Shown here: piece after piece, positions 41,384-48,628 of the stretch
Numbering within the stretch: the first letter of the stretch is position 1
Layout: every line of letters starts with the position of its first letter
Assembly (NCBI RefSeq): GCF_001557235.1
Contig: NZ_LSJI01000058.1
Location: 1-48,628 of the forward strand
Length of the DNA stretch: 48,628 nucleotides
DNA from: Phenylobacterium sp. CCH9-H3
GTDB taxonomy: Bacteria; Pseudomonadota; Alphaproteobacteria; Caulobacterales; Caulobacteraceae
Direction: 5' to 3'
Translations under genes and position numbers: made by a program
Notes under the pieces: generated by a model
Seen by the model: only the letters and a program-made list of their open reading frames with translations
Databases searched by the model: none
Told to the model about the DNA's origin: nothing

Positions 41384-42208
41384 ATGAACGACGTGACCCT
41401 GGCTCAGCCGGCGCCGGCCGGCGCTATCAAGGCGTCCGGCGCCTTCTTCGTCGAAACGGTGACCTGGGTCCATCACTGGACGCCCAGTCTGTTCTCCTTC
41501 CGCACGACGCGGGATCCGGCGCTGCGTTTTTCCAGCGGCCAGTTCGTGATGGTCGGGTTGCAGAAGGAGGACGGCAAGCCTCTGGTCCGCGCCTATTCCA
41601 TCGCCTCGCCGTCGTGGCACGAGGAACTGGAGTTCTATTCCATCAAGGTGCCGGACGGCCCGCTCACCTCGCGCCTGCAGAACATCAAGGTGGGCGACCA
41701 GGTCCTCATCGGGCGAAAGCCGACCGGCACCCTCGTGCTGGACGGCCTGAAGCCGGGCAAGCGTCTCTATATGCTCGGCACGGGCACGGGCCTTGCCCCC
41801 TGGCTGTCGTTGGCCCGCGACCCGGAGGTCTATGAGCGCTTCGAGACCGTGGTGGTGACCCACACCGTCCGCGAGGTGGCCGACCTCAACTACGCCGACC
41901 TGTTCGCCGAGCTGCCCAAGGACGAGGTCCTGGGCGAGCTGATCGACGGAAAGCTCAGGTACTATCCCACCGTGACCCGAGAAGAGTTCCGGACCAAGGG
42001 GCGGATCACCGATCTCATCGCCTCCGGGCAGATGTTCGCCGACCTGGGGCTGCCGCCGTTCAATCCGGCGGAGGATCGGGTCATGCTGTGCGGCGGGCCG
42101 TCGGTGCTGGCCGACCTCAAGCAGCAACTCATCGACCTTGGCTACCAGGAAGGCTCGATCGCGCAGCCTGGCGATTTCGTGCTCGAGAAGGCGTTCGTCG
42201 AGACCTGA
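41384..42208 (+). CDS. fpr: Ferredoxin-NADP(+) reductase
   Basis: A 274-residue flavoenzyme from ATG at 41384 (TCAGGA upstream). FAD site: PLVRAYSIASPSWHEELEF (RAYSIAS) and the GPLTSRLQNIKVGDQVLI loop; NADP site: LYMLGTGTGLAPWLSLARD, and CGGPSVLADLK; C-terminus ends EKAFVET, as in proteobacterial Fpr. It supplies or removes electrons between NADPH and ferredoxin/flavodoxin; next to the siroheme sulfite reductase it likely feeds sulfite reduction. Extra N-terminal residues (about 1-18) are variable. Confidence 0.93.
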   Translation: MNDVTLAQPAPAGAIKASGAFFVETVTWVHHWTPSLFSFRTTRDPALRFSSGQFVMVGLQKEDGKPLVRAYSIASPSWHEELEFYSIKVPDGPLTSRLQNIKVGDQVLIGRKPTGTLVLDGLKPGKRLYMLGTGTGLAPWLSLARDPEVYERFETVVVTHTVREVADLNYADLFAELPKDEVLGELIDGKLRYYPTVTREEFRTKGRITDLIASGQMFADLGLPPFNPAEDRVMLCGGPSVLADLKQQLIDLGYQEGSIAQPGDFVLEKAFVET

Positions 42209-42350
42209 ACCAAGGCCTGCACGTCCCGCTCGCCAAAACGTTAAATCCGACCTGCGGCATTACCCATAAGAGGTTCTACGTAGGGATTCCTCCCGGATTT
42301 TAACCATACGGCGGGAATGCGAAACTCGGACAGATCGAGGGAAAGCCTCC

Positions 42351-43313
42351 ATGTCCGAGACCCATTTCGACACCGCCGCGACCGCCAAAGCGCTCAGGAC
42401 CCACCTGTCCGGGTGGTTCGGCACGCCGCAGGTCTGCAGCCACGACGCCCCGACTGACCGCTCCGCTGTGGTGCGGCTGAATCCCGGGTGCTCCGCGGCA
42501 TGTGGCGGGACGAGTCCCGGCGCGTGCGGACCGGTGGGCGCCTGCGGGTCCGACGCCGAGCCTCCGGCCTGCGATCTCGCCGCCCAGCTTCGCGCCGAGC
42601 AGCAGCGTGGCCGCGAGATGGAACGCGTCCTATCGCAATACGTCTCGCCCGGCGTGCTCGAGCGCCTGATGGCGGATCCGGACGGCATTGGGGCGGGCAG
42701 CGAGACCCGCGACGTGACCGTGCTGTTCGCCGACCTCCAGGGCTTCACCTCGCTCGCGGAAGCGCTGAAGGACAATCCCGGGCGCCTTGCCGACCTGATC
42801 AACGCCTTCCTCGACCCGATGACCGACATCGTGCTGGCGCACGGCGGCACGATCGACAAGTACATGGGGGACTGCATCATGGCCTTCTGGGGCGCACCCG
42901 CTCACGACCCGGCACAGGCCTCGCACGCCTTCGATGCCGCCCAGGCCATGATCGCCGCGATGGACGAGGTGCGGGACCGCTTCCGCGCCATCTTCGCGGA
43001 GGAGAGCGAACCGCCGCCCGTGAACATCGGGATCAGCATCGGGATCAACTCCGGCGATTGCATTGTCGGAAACGTGGGCAGCCGCCGGCGCTTCGACTAC
43101 TCGGTTCTGGGCGACCCGGTGAATGTCGCCTCCCGGCTCGAGGAACTCTGCAAGGCCTACGACACGCCCCTTCTGATCGGCGAGGAGACGGCGCGGCGTC
43201 TGGGTCAGGATGCCGGCCTGACCGCCATCGGCCGGGTCGGCCTGCGCGGACGTAGCCAGCGACTGGGCGTGTTCGCCTTGGGCCAGCCGGCGCGCGAGGG
43301 GTTGGCGGCATGA
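42351..43313 (+). CDS. Class III adenylate/guanylate cyclase with Cys-rich N-terminus
   Basis: A 320-residue protein from ATG at 42351 (GAGGGAAAG upstream). Catalytic domain: TVLFADLQGFTSLAEAL (metal Asp128), IDKYMGDCIMAFWGAP (Lys170, Asp174), GISIGINSGDCIVGNVGS, FDYSVLGDPVNVASRLEELC with the transition-state Asn and Arg. Lys170 and the Asp in YSVLGD suggest ATP (cAMP). The N-terminus is unusual: residues 29-74 hold six cysteines (29, 47, 51, 59, 65, 74) in a Gly/Ala-rich stretch, perhaps a metal or Fe-S site or a redox sensor. A short coiled coil (80-100) links to the cyclase. It is coupled to a small membrane protein (43310) by ATGA. Confidence 0.9.
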   Translation: MSETHFDTAATAKALRTHLSGWFGTPQVCSHDAPTDRSAVVRLNPGCSAACGGTSPGACGPVGACGSDAEPPACDLAAQLRAEQQRGREMERVLSQYVSPGVLERLMADPDGIGAGSETRDVTVLFADLQGFTSLAEALKDNPGRLADLINAFLDPMTDIVLAHGGTIDKYMGDCIMAFWGAPAHDPAQASHAFDAAQAMIAAMDEVRDRFRAIFAEESEPPPVNIGISIGINSGDCIVGNVGSRRRFDYSVLGDPVNVASRLEELCKAYDTPLLIGEETARRLGQDAGLTAIGRVGLRGRSQRLGVFALGQPAREGLAA

Positions 43314-43459
43314 CCTTCGTCACCGCTCATGAGCAGGCCGTTCTCCCGGCTCACACCGACGAGCGACTTCCGCGAGGCGTGGGCCTCATGATCGGAGCTG
43401 CCGTTTCACTCGTCCTCTGGGCGCCCTTGATCTACGGCGCGATCCGCCTGTTCGGCTGA
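43310..43459 (+). CDS. 49-residue single-pass membrane protein coupled to the cyclase
   Basis: ATG at 43310 overlaps the cyclase TGA (ATGA), giving MTFVTAHEQAVLPAHTDERL then PRGVGLMIGAAVSLVLWAPL and IYGAIRLFG. The N-terminus is soluble (22 residues); residues about 25-47 form one hydrophobic helix. Its 3' end runs 54 bases into the opposite-strand ATPase gene. No family known. Overlap with a signalling enzyme suggests a partner that anchors or senses at the membrane; inferred only. Confidence 0.65.
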   Translation: MTFVTAHEQAVLPAHTDERLPRGVGLMIGAAVSLVLWAPLIYGAIRLFG

Positions 43460-43999
43460 TCCCTGCCAGGCGGTTGTCCGGCGTAGCACGAACACCGCCC
43501 GCGCCTCGACGCCGGCCTTCGGTACGACCACCGGCTCGTAGCCCAGGGCTGGAAGACGCGCGCAGATGATCCCGAACGTGGCCTCGGCCTCCACCCAGTC
43601 CTGCCGCCGCTCGGCGTCGGTCGCGTAGATCTCGCGCCAGGGCGGGAAGACGAAGACCCGCGGATTATACCGGCGCGTCCGCACCGCCTCCACGACCCGT
43701 GGCGAGGGCAGGGCGCCGTTCGCGCCGTAGCTGTCGATGATCCCGCGGTCGAAGAAGACCCTGCCGGTCTCGCAGGCCAGGGCGTCGAAGATGGCGATGT
43801 CGCGCTCCACGCACCGCGCCACGAAGGCGTCATTGTCGAGCCACGGCACGGCGTCGCCGCCGGCCGCCACCTGCTCGCGGATCACGGCGCGCGCCGTCTC
43901 CTCGACGACACGTTCGCCCATGGCCTGGAGGTGGCGGATGAGCGTGGTCTTGCCCACACCGGGGCCGCCGGTGAGGACGAAGAAGTTCGGCTTGTGGAT
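43406..43999 (-). CDS. P-loop ATPase (AAA_28/NadR-like), non-standard start
   Basis: Codons from 43999 down read HKPNFFVLTGGPGVGKTTLI after the initial ATC: an intact Walker A loop GGPGVGKTT, followed by LVR-type helix and the Asp motif VFFDRGIIDSYG and RTRRYNPRVFVFPPWREIY, RQDWVEAEATFGI, a set seen in the AAA_28 family (nucleotide/NadR-like kinases). No ATG, GTG or TTG exists in frame for 60 bases or more upstream of the Walker A; the only standard start, GTG at 43957, would cut the P-loop. GGGGG lies 5 bases upstream of ATC 43999, the position where relatives start. 197 residues from there. Either ATC initiation or start loss. Confidence 0.7.
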   Translation of the reverse strand: MHKPNFFVLTGGPGVGKTTLIRHLQAMGERVVEETARAVIREQVAAGGDAVPWLDNDAFVARCVERDIAIFDALACETGRVFFDRGIIDSYGANGALPSPRVVEAVRTRRYNPRVFVFPPWREIYATDAERRQDWVEAEATFGIICARLPALGYEPVVVPKAGVEARAVFVLRRTTAWQGSAEQADRAVDQGRPEDE

Positions 44000-44031
44000 G
44001 GCTGCCCCCGGAAGGCGAGGGCCGGCCCGCC

Positions 44032-44511
44032 TTACTTCGGCGGGCAGCCCGCGAAGTTCCCGACCTTCACCGCGGTGAGAGTGCCGAGATTGAGCTTCTG
44101 CATCGGCTTCATCGAAGCCGCGCCATGACCCGTGTAGAGGTCGATCCGCTGACCCTTGATCGCGCCGCCCACGTCGGACGCGTACCAGTAGCCATCGTGC
44201 GCCTGGCCGTCGGGCATCTTGATGCCCACCGTCTCCTTGATGAAGACCACCGTGCGGCGGGGGATGATGTTCTTGTCGACGGCCAGGGTGCGCATCGGCA
44301 CGACGCGGCAGCCCAGGCTGTCCAGGGCGCCCACGCCCTTGGCGCCGGCGTGATAGAGCGTGGCCTTCACGTTGAAGACCGCCGATCCGGGGAGCGCCCC
44401 CGAAATGATCGAGCTTACGAGGTCCCCGACGGGATCGTTGCTCGCGGCTTGCGCGTTTGAGGCGATACCGATGGCGGAAAGCACTGCCAGGGCGGCGAGG
44501 CGGCGTCGCAT
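44032..44511 (-). CDS. Exported 3D-domain protein (MltA-type cell-wall fold)
   Basis: A 159-residue protein with a signal peptide (RRRLAALAVLSAIGIASNAQA). The C-terminal half is the 3D domain: LGCRVVPMRTLAVDKNIIPR, RRTVVFIKETVGIKMPDGQA, YWYASDVGGAIKGQRIDLYT, with the three conserved aspartates (VDKN, SDVGG, IDLY). This is the double-psi barrel of MltA lytic transglycosylases and Rpf-like YuiC proteins, so peptidoglycan cleavage or binding is likely. Two cysteines (LGCR and AGCPPK) may pair. Upstream gene of the ATPase, 32 bases away. Confidence 0.88.
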   Translation of the reverse strand: MRRRLAALAVLSAIGIASNAQAASNDPVGDLVSSIISGALPGSAVFNVKATLYHAGAKGVGALDSLGCRVVPMRTLAVDKNIIPRRTVVFIKETVGIKMPDGQAHDGYWYASDVGGAIKGQRIDLYTGHGAASMKPMQKLNLGTLTAVKVGNFAGCPPK

Positions 44512-44697
44512 GGACGGCGTCCTCCTTCGTCGTTGAACTGGTGGCGGAGTCCTACCGGCTGAGCTCCCGCGGGGCAACCCCCGCCGGGCCATTGGCCGCG
44601 CCCTGTGAGTTTTCCTGACAGTCGTCGTGAGACGGTATCGCTTGATCCCTCTCGGCTTCCGGCACAAAGCGACGTGACGAACGAGGGAGGCCGGCGC

Positions 44698-45279
44698 GTG
44701 AAAATCTATGGTGACAGCATCTCGGGCAACTGCCTGAAGGTGAAGTGGACGGCCGATCTCCTGGGCCTGAACTACGCCTGGATCGAGACCAGCGTCCTCA
44801 AAGGCGAGTCGCGGACCGCCGACTTTCTGGCGATGAATCCGGCGGGCCAAGTCCCGGCGGTGGTCCTGGACGACGGCCGCGCCCTGGCCCAGTCCAACGC
44901 CATCATCCTTCACTTGGCCGAAGGTTCCGACCTCGTTCCGGCTGCCCCTTACGACCGCGCCAAGATGTTGGAGTGGATGTTCTGGGAGCAGTACAGCCAC
45001 GAGCCCTACGTGGCCGTCGCCCGGTTCCAGGTCTTCTATCTCGGCAAGCCCGTCGCCGATCTGGAACCTCGGCTCATCGAGCGGGGGAACGCGGCGCTGC
45101 AGCGGATGGAGCTGGCGCTCGGCGAGACCCCGTTCCTCGTGGGCCAGGCGCTGTCGCTCGCCGACGTGGCGCTGGTCGCCTACACCCGCGTCGCCCACGA
45201 GGGCGGCTTCAGCCTCGATCCCTATCCGCGGGTGAAGGCCTGGGTGGCGCGCGTGGAGGCGGCTCTCGGCATCCGCTGA
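44698..45279 (+). CDS. Glutathione S-transferase family protein
   Basis: A 193-residue protein from GTG at 44698 (AGGGAGG eight bases upstream); a longer frame begins at 44605 but has no equal signal. N-terminal thioredoxin fold: VKIYGDSISGNCLKVKWTAD, NPAGQVPAVVLDDGRALAQS, NAIILHLAEGSD, the GSH-binding cis-Pro (QVPAV) and the QSNAIILHL loop. C-terminal all-helical domain: LEWMFWEQYSHEPYVAVARF, PFLVGQALSLADVALVAYTR (Asp of the N-capping box). The Ser in GDSISGNC is the likely GSH-activating residue. Monocistronic; substrate unknown. Confidence 0.92.
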   Translation: MKIYGDSISGNCLKVKWTADLLGLNYAWIETSVLKGESRTADFLAMNPAGQVPAVVLDDGRALAQSNAIILHLAEGSDLVPAAPYDRAKMLEWMFWEQYSHEPYVAVARFQVFYLGKPVADLEPRLIERGNAALQRMELALGETPFLVGQALSLADVALVAYTRVAHEGGFSLDPYPRVKAWVARVEAALGIR

Positions 45280-45321
45280 GCGCGCTTGCCATTGTCGCGG
45301 ACGGGCGTGAAAAGCGGAGGC

Positions 45322-46329
45322 ATGAAGCGCCTTCCCGCCCTCGCCCTCGCCGCCGCGCTCGCCGCCGCGCCCAGTTCGCTGTTCGCCTGGGGGAACTCCG
45401 GCCACCGCATGCTGGGCGAGATCGCCATGCGGGCCCTGCCGTCCGACATGCCCGCCTTCCTGCTCACGAAGACGGCGGCAGCGGATGTCGGCGAGCTGTC
45501 GCGCGAGCCCGACCGGTCCAAGGGCGCCGGCAAGCTGCACGACCAGGATCGCGACCCGGGGCACTTCATTGACCTGGACGACGACGGCAAGCTGCTGGGC
45601 GGGCCCCAGATGCTGCCCCTGGCGGCCACCCGGGCCGACTTCGAGACCCAGCTCCGCGCTGCCGGCCTCGACCAGTGGAAGGTCGGCTACCTGCCGTATT
45701 CGATCATCGACCGCTACCAGCAGCTCACCAGCGACTTCGCCTACTGGCGGGTGCTGAAGGCGGCGGAGGCCAATCCGAAATGGAAGGCGAACCGCAAGTG
45801 GTTCACCGCGGACCGAATCCGCCGCGAAGCCCTGATCTTCAAGGGCATCGGCGAGCTCAGCCACTTCGTGGGAGACGGCAGCCAGCCGCTGCACGTGACC
45901 AGCCACTACAACGGCTGGGGCGACGGCCCGAACCCCAACAACTATTCCAAGGCGCGCCTGCACGGTCCGTTCGAGAGCGATCTCGTCCAGGCCACGGTGA
46001 AGCCGGCGGCCGTGGCGGCAAAGGTTGCGCCGCTGCGCCTCTGCAACTGCCCGATCGAACAGCGCGTATCCGAATACCTGTCCGCCACGGGCAGGCAGGT
46101 GATCCCGTTCTACGAGATGGAGAAGGCGGGGGGCATGGCGCCGGGTGACCCGCGCGGCACGGCCATGGCTACCGAGCGCCTGGCGGTGGGCGCGTCCGAG
46201 CTGCGCGACGTGATCGTCGAGGCGTGGCGGGCCAGCCTGAACTCCAAGGTCGGCTGGCGGCCGGTGGCGGTGAAGGACGTGCTGGCCGGCGCGGCCGACC
46301 CCTATCCGGCCCTCTACGGGATCGACTGA
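45322..46329 (+). CDS. Exported S1/P1-type zinc nuclease
   Basis: A 335-residue protein from ATG at 45322 (GCGGAGG upstream). Signal peptide KRLPALALAAALAAAPSSLF; the mature protein starts at Trp (A-WGNSGH), as it must because the N-terminal Trp is a zinc ligand. Further ligands: HDQDRDPGHFIDLD, IGELSHFVGDGSQPLHVTSH, and PRGTAMATERL region. Family members are single-strand-specific nucleases/phosphatases with three zinc ions. It is periplasmic and probably scavenges nucleotides. The Nudix gene follows with a TGATG junction. Confidence 0.9.
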   Translation: MKRLPALALAAALAAAPSSLFAWGNSGHRMLGEIAMRALPSDMPAFLLTKTAAADVGELSREPDRSKGAGKLHDQDRDPGHFIDLDDDGKLLGGPQMLPLAATRADFETQLRAAGLDQWKVGYLPYSIIDRYQQLTSDFAYWRVLKAAEANPKWKANRKWFTADRIRREALIFKGIGELSHFVGDGSQPLHVTSHYNGWGDGPNPNNYSKARLHGPFESDLVQATVKPAAVAAKVAPLRLCNCPIEQRVSEYLSATGRQVIPFYEMEKAGGMAPGDPRGTAMATERLAVGASELRDVIVEAWRASLNSKVGWRPVAVKDVLAGAADPYPALYGID

Positions 46330-46787
46330 TGGCCGTTCCCCAGTTCGGGACGCGGGAGGACGGCCGCGACTATCGCGATCGCCCGGCCGCCTTCGGGATC
46401 GCAGCGCGCGAGGGGCGCATTGCGCTGGTCCGGATCGAGAAGCCCGGCCATACCGCCTGGCACGATCTGCCTGGCGGCGCGCTGGACCCCGGCGAGACGG
46501 CTGAAGACGCCGTGGTCCGCGAGTTCGGGGAGGAAGCCGGCCTGAAGGTTGCGGTCGGCCGCGAGTATGCGCGGGCCGACCAGTACTTCCTCAACACCGA
46601 CAGCGAGGCGTTCGACAACCGGGCGGTGTTCTTCACCCTGGTGGTGGCGGGCGATGATCCTGGCCTGAAGATCGAGGACGACCACACCCTGGTGTGGATG
46701 GACCCGCATGAGGCGCTGGCGATCCTGCGTCATGACGCCCATGCCTGGGCCGTCGCGGCGTGGCTGAGATTGCGCGCGCGGGCCTGA
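46329..46787 (+). CDS. Nudix hydrolase
   Basis: A 152-residue enzyme whose ATG at 46329 overlaps the nuclease stop (TGATG). Complete Nudix box at residues 50-72: GALDPGETAEDAVVREFGEE then AGL (Gx5Ex7REUxEExGU). Preceding GHTAWHDLPGG and following EYARADQYFLNTDSEAFDNR resemble nucleoside-diphosphate-linked or (d)NTP-type Nudix enzymes. Coupling to an exported nuclease is notable, as the two act in different compartments. Substrate not predictable. Confidence 0.92.
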   Translation: MAVPQFGTREDGRDYRDRPAAFGIAAREGRIALVRIEKPGHTAWHDLPGGALDPGETAEDAVVREFGEEAGLKVAVGREYARADQYFLNTDSEAFDNRAVFFTLVVAGDDPGLKIEDDHTLVWMDPHEALAILRHDAHAWAVAAWLRLRARA

Positions 46788-46804
46788 GGGTCTAGCAGCG
46801 CGCC

Positions 46805-47698
46805 ATGACGGCGGGAATCATCGACGGAAAGGTCCACGCCGAGCGCGTGCGGGCCGAGGTGGCGGCCGAGGTCGCCGAACTGCGGGCGAAGCATGGGCTG
46901 CAACCCGGCCTGGCGGTGGTGCTGGTGGGCGACGACCCGGCGAGCCAGGTCTATGTGAAGTCCAAGGGCGAGCACTCGCTGGCCGTGGGCATGCATTCCG
47001 TGACGCATCGGCTGCCCGCGGACACGCAACAGGCCGAGCTGCTCCGGCTGGTGGCCGACCTCAACGCCGATCCGCTGATCCACGGAATCCTGGTCCAGCT
47101 TCCGCTGCCGAAGCACCTGGACGAGAAGGCGGTGATCGCCGCCATCGACCCGGACAAGGACGTGGACGGCCTGCACGTCGTCAATGCGGGCCGGCTGGTC
47201 GCGGGCCTGCCGGCGCTGGTGGCCTGCACGCCCACGGGCTGCATCATCATGCTCAAGGCGACGCTGGGCGACCTGACGGGCAAGCGGGCGGTTGTGGTGG
47301 GCCGCTCGCTGCTGGTGGGCAAGCCGGTCGCCCAGCTCCTGCTGGCCGAAGACTGCACGGTCACCATGGCCCATTCGCGCACCCGCGACCTTCCGGCCGT
47401 CTGCCGCGAGGCCGACATCCTGGTCGCCGCCGTGGGGCGGCCGCGCATGATCCGTGGCGACTGGATCAAGCCGGGGGCCTGCGTCATCGACGTGGGCATC
47501 AACCGCGTGCCGTTCGACGATCCGATAAAGGCCGCCGAGGGGCGCACCAAGCTGGTGGGCGACGTCCACTACAAGGAGGCCCTGCAGGTCGCCGGATCGA
47601 TCACGCCGGTGCCGGGCGGCGTTGGCCTGATGACGGTCGCCGTGCTGCTCCAGAACACGGTCACCGCCGCCCGGCGACAGGCCGGCCTCGCCGGCTAG
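46805..47698 (+). CDS. folD: Bifunctional methylene-THF dehydrogenase/cyclohydrolase
   Basis: A 297-residue enzyme: ATG at 46805. Signature [17 protein letters not shown] with catalytic Lys54, [63 protein letters not shown] (NADP site), [12 protein letters not shown] and [20 protein letters not shown]. It interconverts 5,10-methylene-, methenyl- and 10-formyl-THF for one-carbon supply. Ends in CTAG shared with the convergent lipoprotein gene. Confidence 0.96.
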   Translation: MTAGIIDGKVHAERVRAEVAAEVAELRAKHGLQPGLAVVLVGDDPASQVYVKSKGEHSLAVGMHSVTHRLPADTQQAELLRLVADLNADPLIHGILVQLPLPKHLDEKAVIAAIDPDKDVDGLHVVNAGRLVAGLPALVACTPTGCIIMLKATLGDLTGKRAVVVGRSLLVGKPVAQLLLAEDCTVTMAHSRTRDLPAVCREADILVAAVGRPRMIRGDWIKPGACVIDVGINRVPFDDPIKAAEGRTKLVGDVHYKEALQVAGSITPVPGGVGLMTVAVLLQNTVTAARRQAGLAG

Positions 47699-48324
47699 GT
47701 CGGCTTGGCGCTCTCGTTGGTCCAGGCCACGACTTCGGCCAGAACTTCGGAGACTGCGCGGTCGTAGGCCGGCACGATGGCCGAGACCCGGTTGTCGCCA
47801 GCGCGAATCCGCTTCTCGAACAGCTTCTCACCTACCAGGCCGCGATCACTCGCGCCCGTCATCGCGGCCCGCACCCGCACGACCACCAGCGGCGGCGCCT
47901 TGGGTCCCTGGTCGTAGTGCGCCTCGAAGTTCCGGACATCGAGCCGCAGCACATAGGCCGCGGAGGCCGGCTCGCCCCGGGCGATCAGCCGAACGGGGCC
48001 TTCGTCGGCGTCGAAGGCGGCGACCACGGCCTCGTCCCACAGCACTGCCGCCGGGGCCACCCAGCGGGTCTCCGCCACATAGGCCGCCTTGCCGCCCGTG
48101 ATGGTGAGCAACCGGTCCCCCGCGGCCTCGCGCTGGAAGGTCGCGTTGGCGCGGAACACCCCGACGGTTCCCATCGGCGTGGCGACCGCACTGGCGCCCA
48201 CGGGCTGGCCGAAGCGGTAGAGGTGCGCCGGCTTGGTCTTCGGAAGCAGCGAAACGCAGGCCGAGAGCGCCAGCGAGGTCGCGCCGACGACGACGAAGCG
48301 GAGGAGGGCGGGCGAGCGCATCAT
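47695..48324 (-). CDS. ABC-type lipid-transport auxiliary lipoprotein (PqiC-like)
   Basis: A 209-residue lipoprotein: N-terminal signal with lipobox LALSAC (Cys23), then ABC_trans_aux-like features: [60 protein letters not shown], and [32 protein letters not shown]. Members (PqiC type) sit with MCE proteins of lipid ABC systems in the envelope. It starts within the stop of the MCE gene upstream (ATGA), so both belong to one operon. Confidence 0.88.
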   Translation of the reverse strand: MMRSPALLRFVVVGATSLALSACVSLLPKTKPAHLYRFGQPVGASAVATPMGTVGVFRANATFQREAAGDRLLTITGGKAAYVAETRWVAPAAVLWDEAVVAAFDADEGPVRLIARGEPASAAYVLRLDVRNFEAHYDQGPKAPPLVVVRVRAAMTGASDRGLVGEKLFEKRIRAGDNRVSAIVPAYDRAVSEVLAEVVAWTNESAKPT

Positions 48325-48628
48325 TGGGGCACCTTCACTTCCTCGGCCTTGCCCTTGGCGAGCGCGCCCGAAGGGTTGGACTGGACCTCGTTGATCAGCC
48401 GCTCCAGCGACTCGGCCGTGGTCTGCAGCTGGATCACCGCCGCGGTCACCTGCGGCAGGCCGTTGGTGGCGAAGTCCGTGGTCGGCCCCTGCAAGCGGCC
48501 CAGCATCTCGCGGGCGTCCTTGGCCGCGGCGCGGCCTTCCTCGGCGGCGTCGGCCAGGTTCTTGATCGCGCGGCGGCCGTCGCCGTCGACCACTTCGCGG
48601 GTGGCGCGGGAGAGGGCGGCGATCTCGG
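48321..48628 (-). CDS. MCE-family protein, C-terminal part (5' end outside window)
   Basis: The visible 101 residues are the C-terminal helical region, open to the window edge: EIAALSRATREVVDGDGRRA, IKNLADAAEEGRAAAKDARE, then TDFATNGLPQVTAAVIQLQT and ESLERLINEVQSNPSGALAK. Such long amphipathic tails follow the MCE/MlaD domain of ABC lipid importers. Gene order with the lipoprotein supports this, but the MCE domain itself is not in the window, so the name rests on context plus tail composition. Confidence 0.75.
   Translation of the reverse strand, partial: EIAALSRATREVVDGDGRRAIKNLADAAEEGRAAAKDAREMLGRLQGPTTDFATNGLPQVTAAVIQLQTTAESLERLINEVQSNPSGALAKGKAEEVKVPQ

Overview
The window (48.6 kb, GC-rich, strongly GC-biased third codon positions, many GTG/TTG starts) looks like chromosome of an alphaproteobacterium of the Caulobacterales (Caulobacter or Phenylobacterium; genus not resolved). 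The main reason is a sphingolipid locus whose gene content and order match, from memory, the Caulobacter crescentus ceramide / ceramide-phosphoglycerate region. No prophage, intact insertion sequence, rRNA or CRISPR array was seen.

Layout. 1-5575: two coupled hybrid histidine kinases (the first cut by the window edge). 5579-7958: two small unknown genes diverging across a repeat-rich gap, an XRE regulator and an exported M20 metallopeptidase. 7979-8249: an inverted-repeat element enclosing a wrecked GIY-YIG endonuclease reading frame. 8295-15017: an acyl-CoA ligase, an Lrp regulator, a divergent EmrB / TetR-thioesterase-EmrA efflux locus, and a dienelactone-hydrolase-like protein without its nucleophile. 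15138-17547: SWIB protein, a LicC-like nucleotidyltransferase, and a soluble chemoreceptor-like protein.

17544-32118 is the centrepiece. A leftward operon (HIT protein, LptF-like, LptG-like, GNAT-type ceramide synthase bCerS, MobA-like nucleotidyltransferase) faces a rightward operon (CDP-alcohol phosphotransferase, lipid kinase, TAM41-like cytidylyltransferase; cpgA-B-C order), followed by a leftward set (flippase, fatty-acyl-AMP/ACP ligase, CerR reductase, acyl carrier protein, serine palmitoyltransferase). Read together they give: acyl-AMP -> acyl-ACP -> ketosphinganine -> N-acylation -> reduction to ceramide -> phosphorylation -> probable CDP-ceramide -> head-group transfer, plus an Lpt-type permease pair and a flippase for export. 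The CDP-ceramide step is my inference from the TAM41-like sequence of the third cpg gene. Genes in this locus overlap with NTGA stop-start junctions using GTG, TTG and even CTG as starts.

32332-36157: an exported caspase-like protease with a convergent exported partner, tRNA-Lys(CTT), an orphan HPt protein, a small protein behind a possible stress promoter, and an exported UbiC-like protein. 36141-42208: LysR regulator divergent from an assimilatory sulfur operon (SUMT, DUF2849, sulfite reductase, DUF934, APS reductase, ferredoxin-NADP reductase). 42351-48628: a class III cyclase coupled to a 49-residue membrane protein, a P-loop ATPase lacking a standard start codon, a 3D-domain protein, GST, S1/P1 nuclease, Nudix hydrolase, FolD, and the end of an MCE lipid-transport operon (auxiliary lipoprotein and MCE protein, the latter cut by the window edge).

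All family assignments are by eye from motifs and remembered family features; no database search was run.
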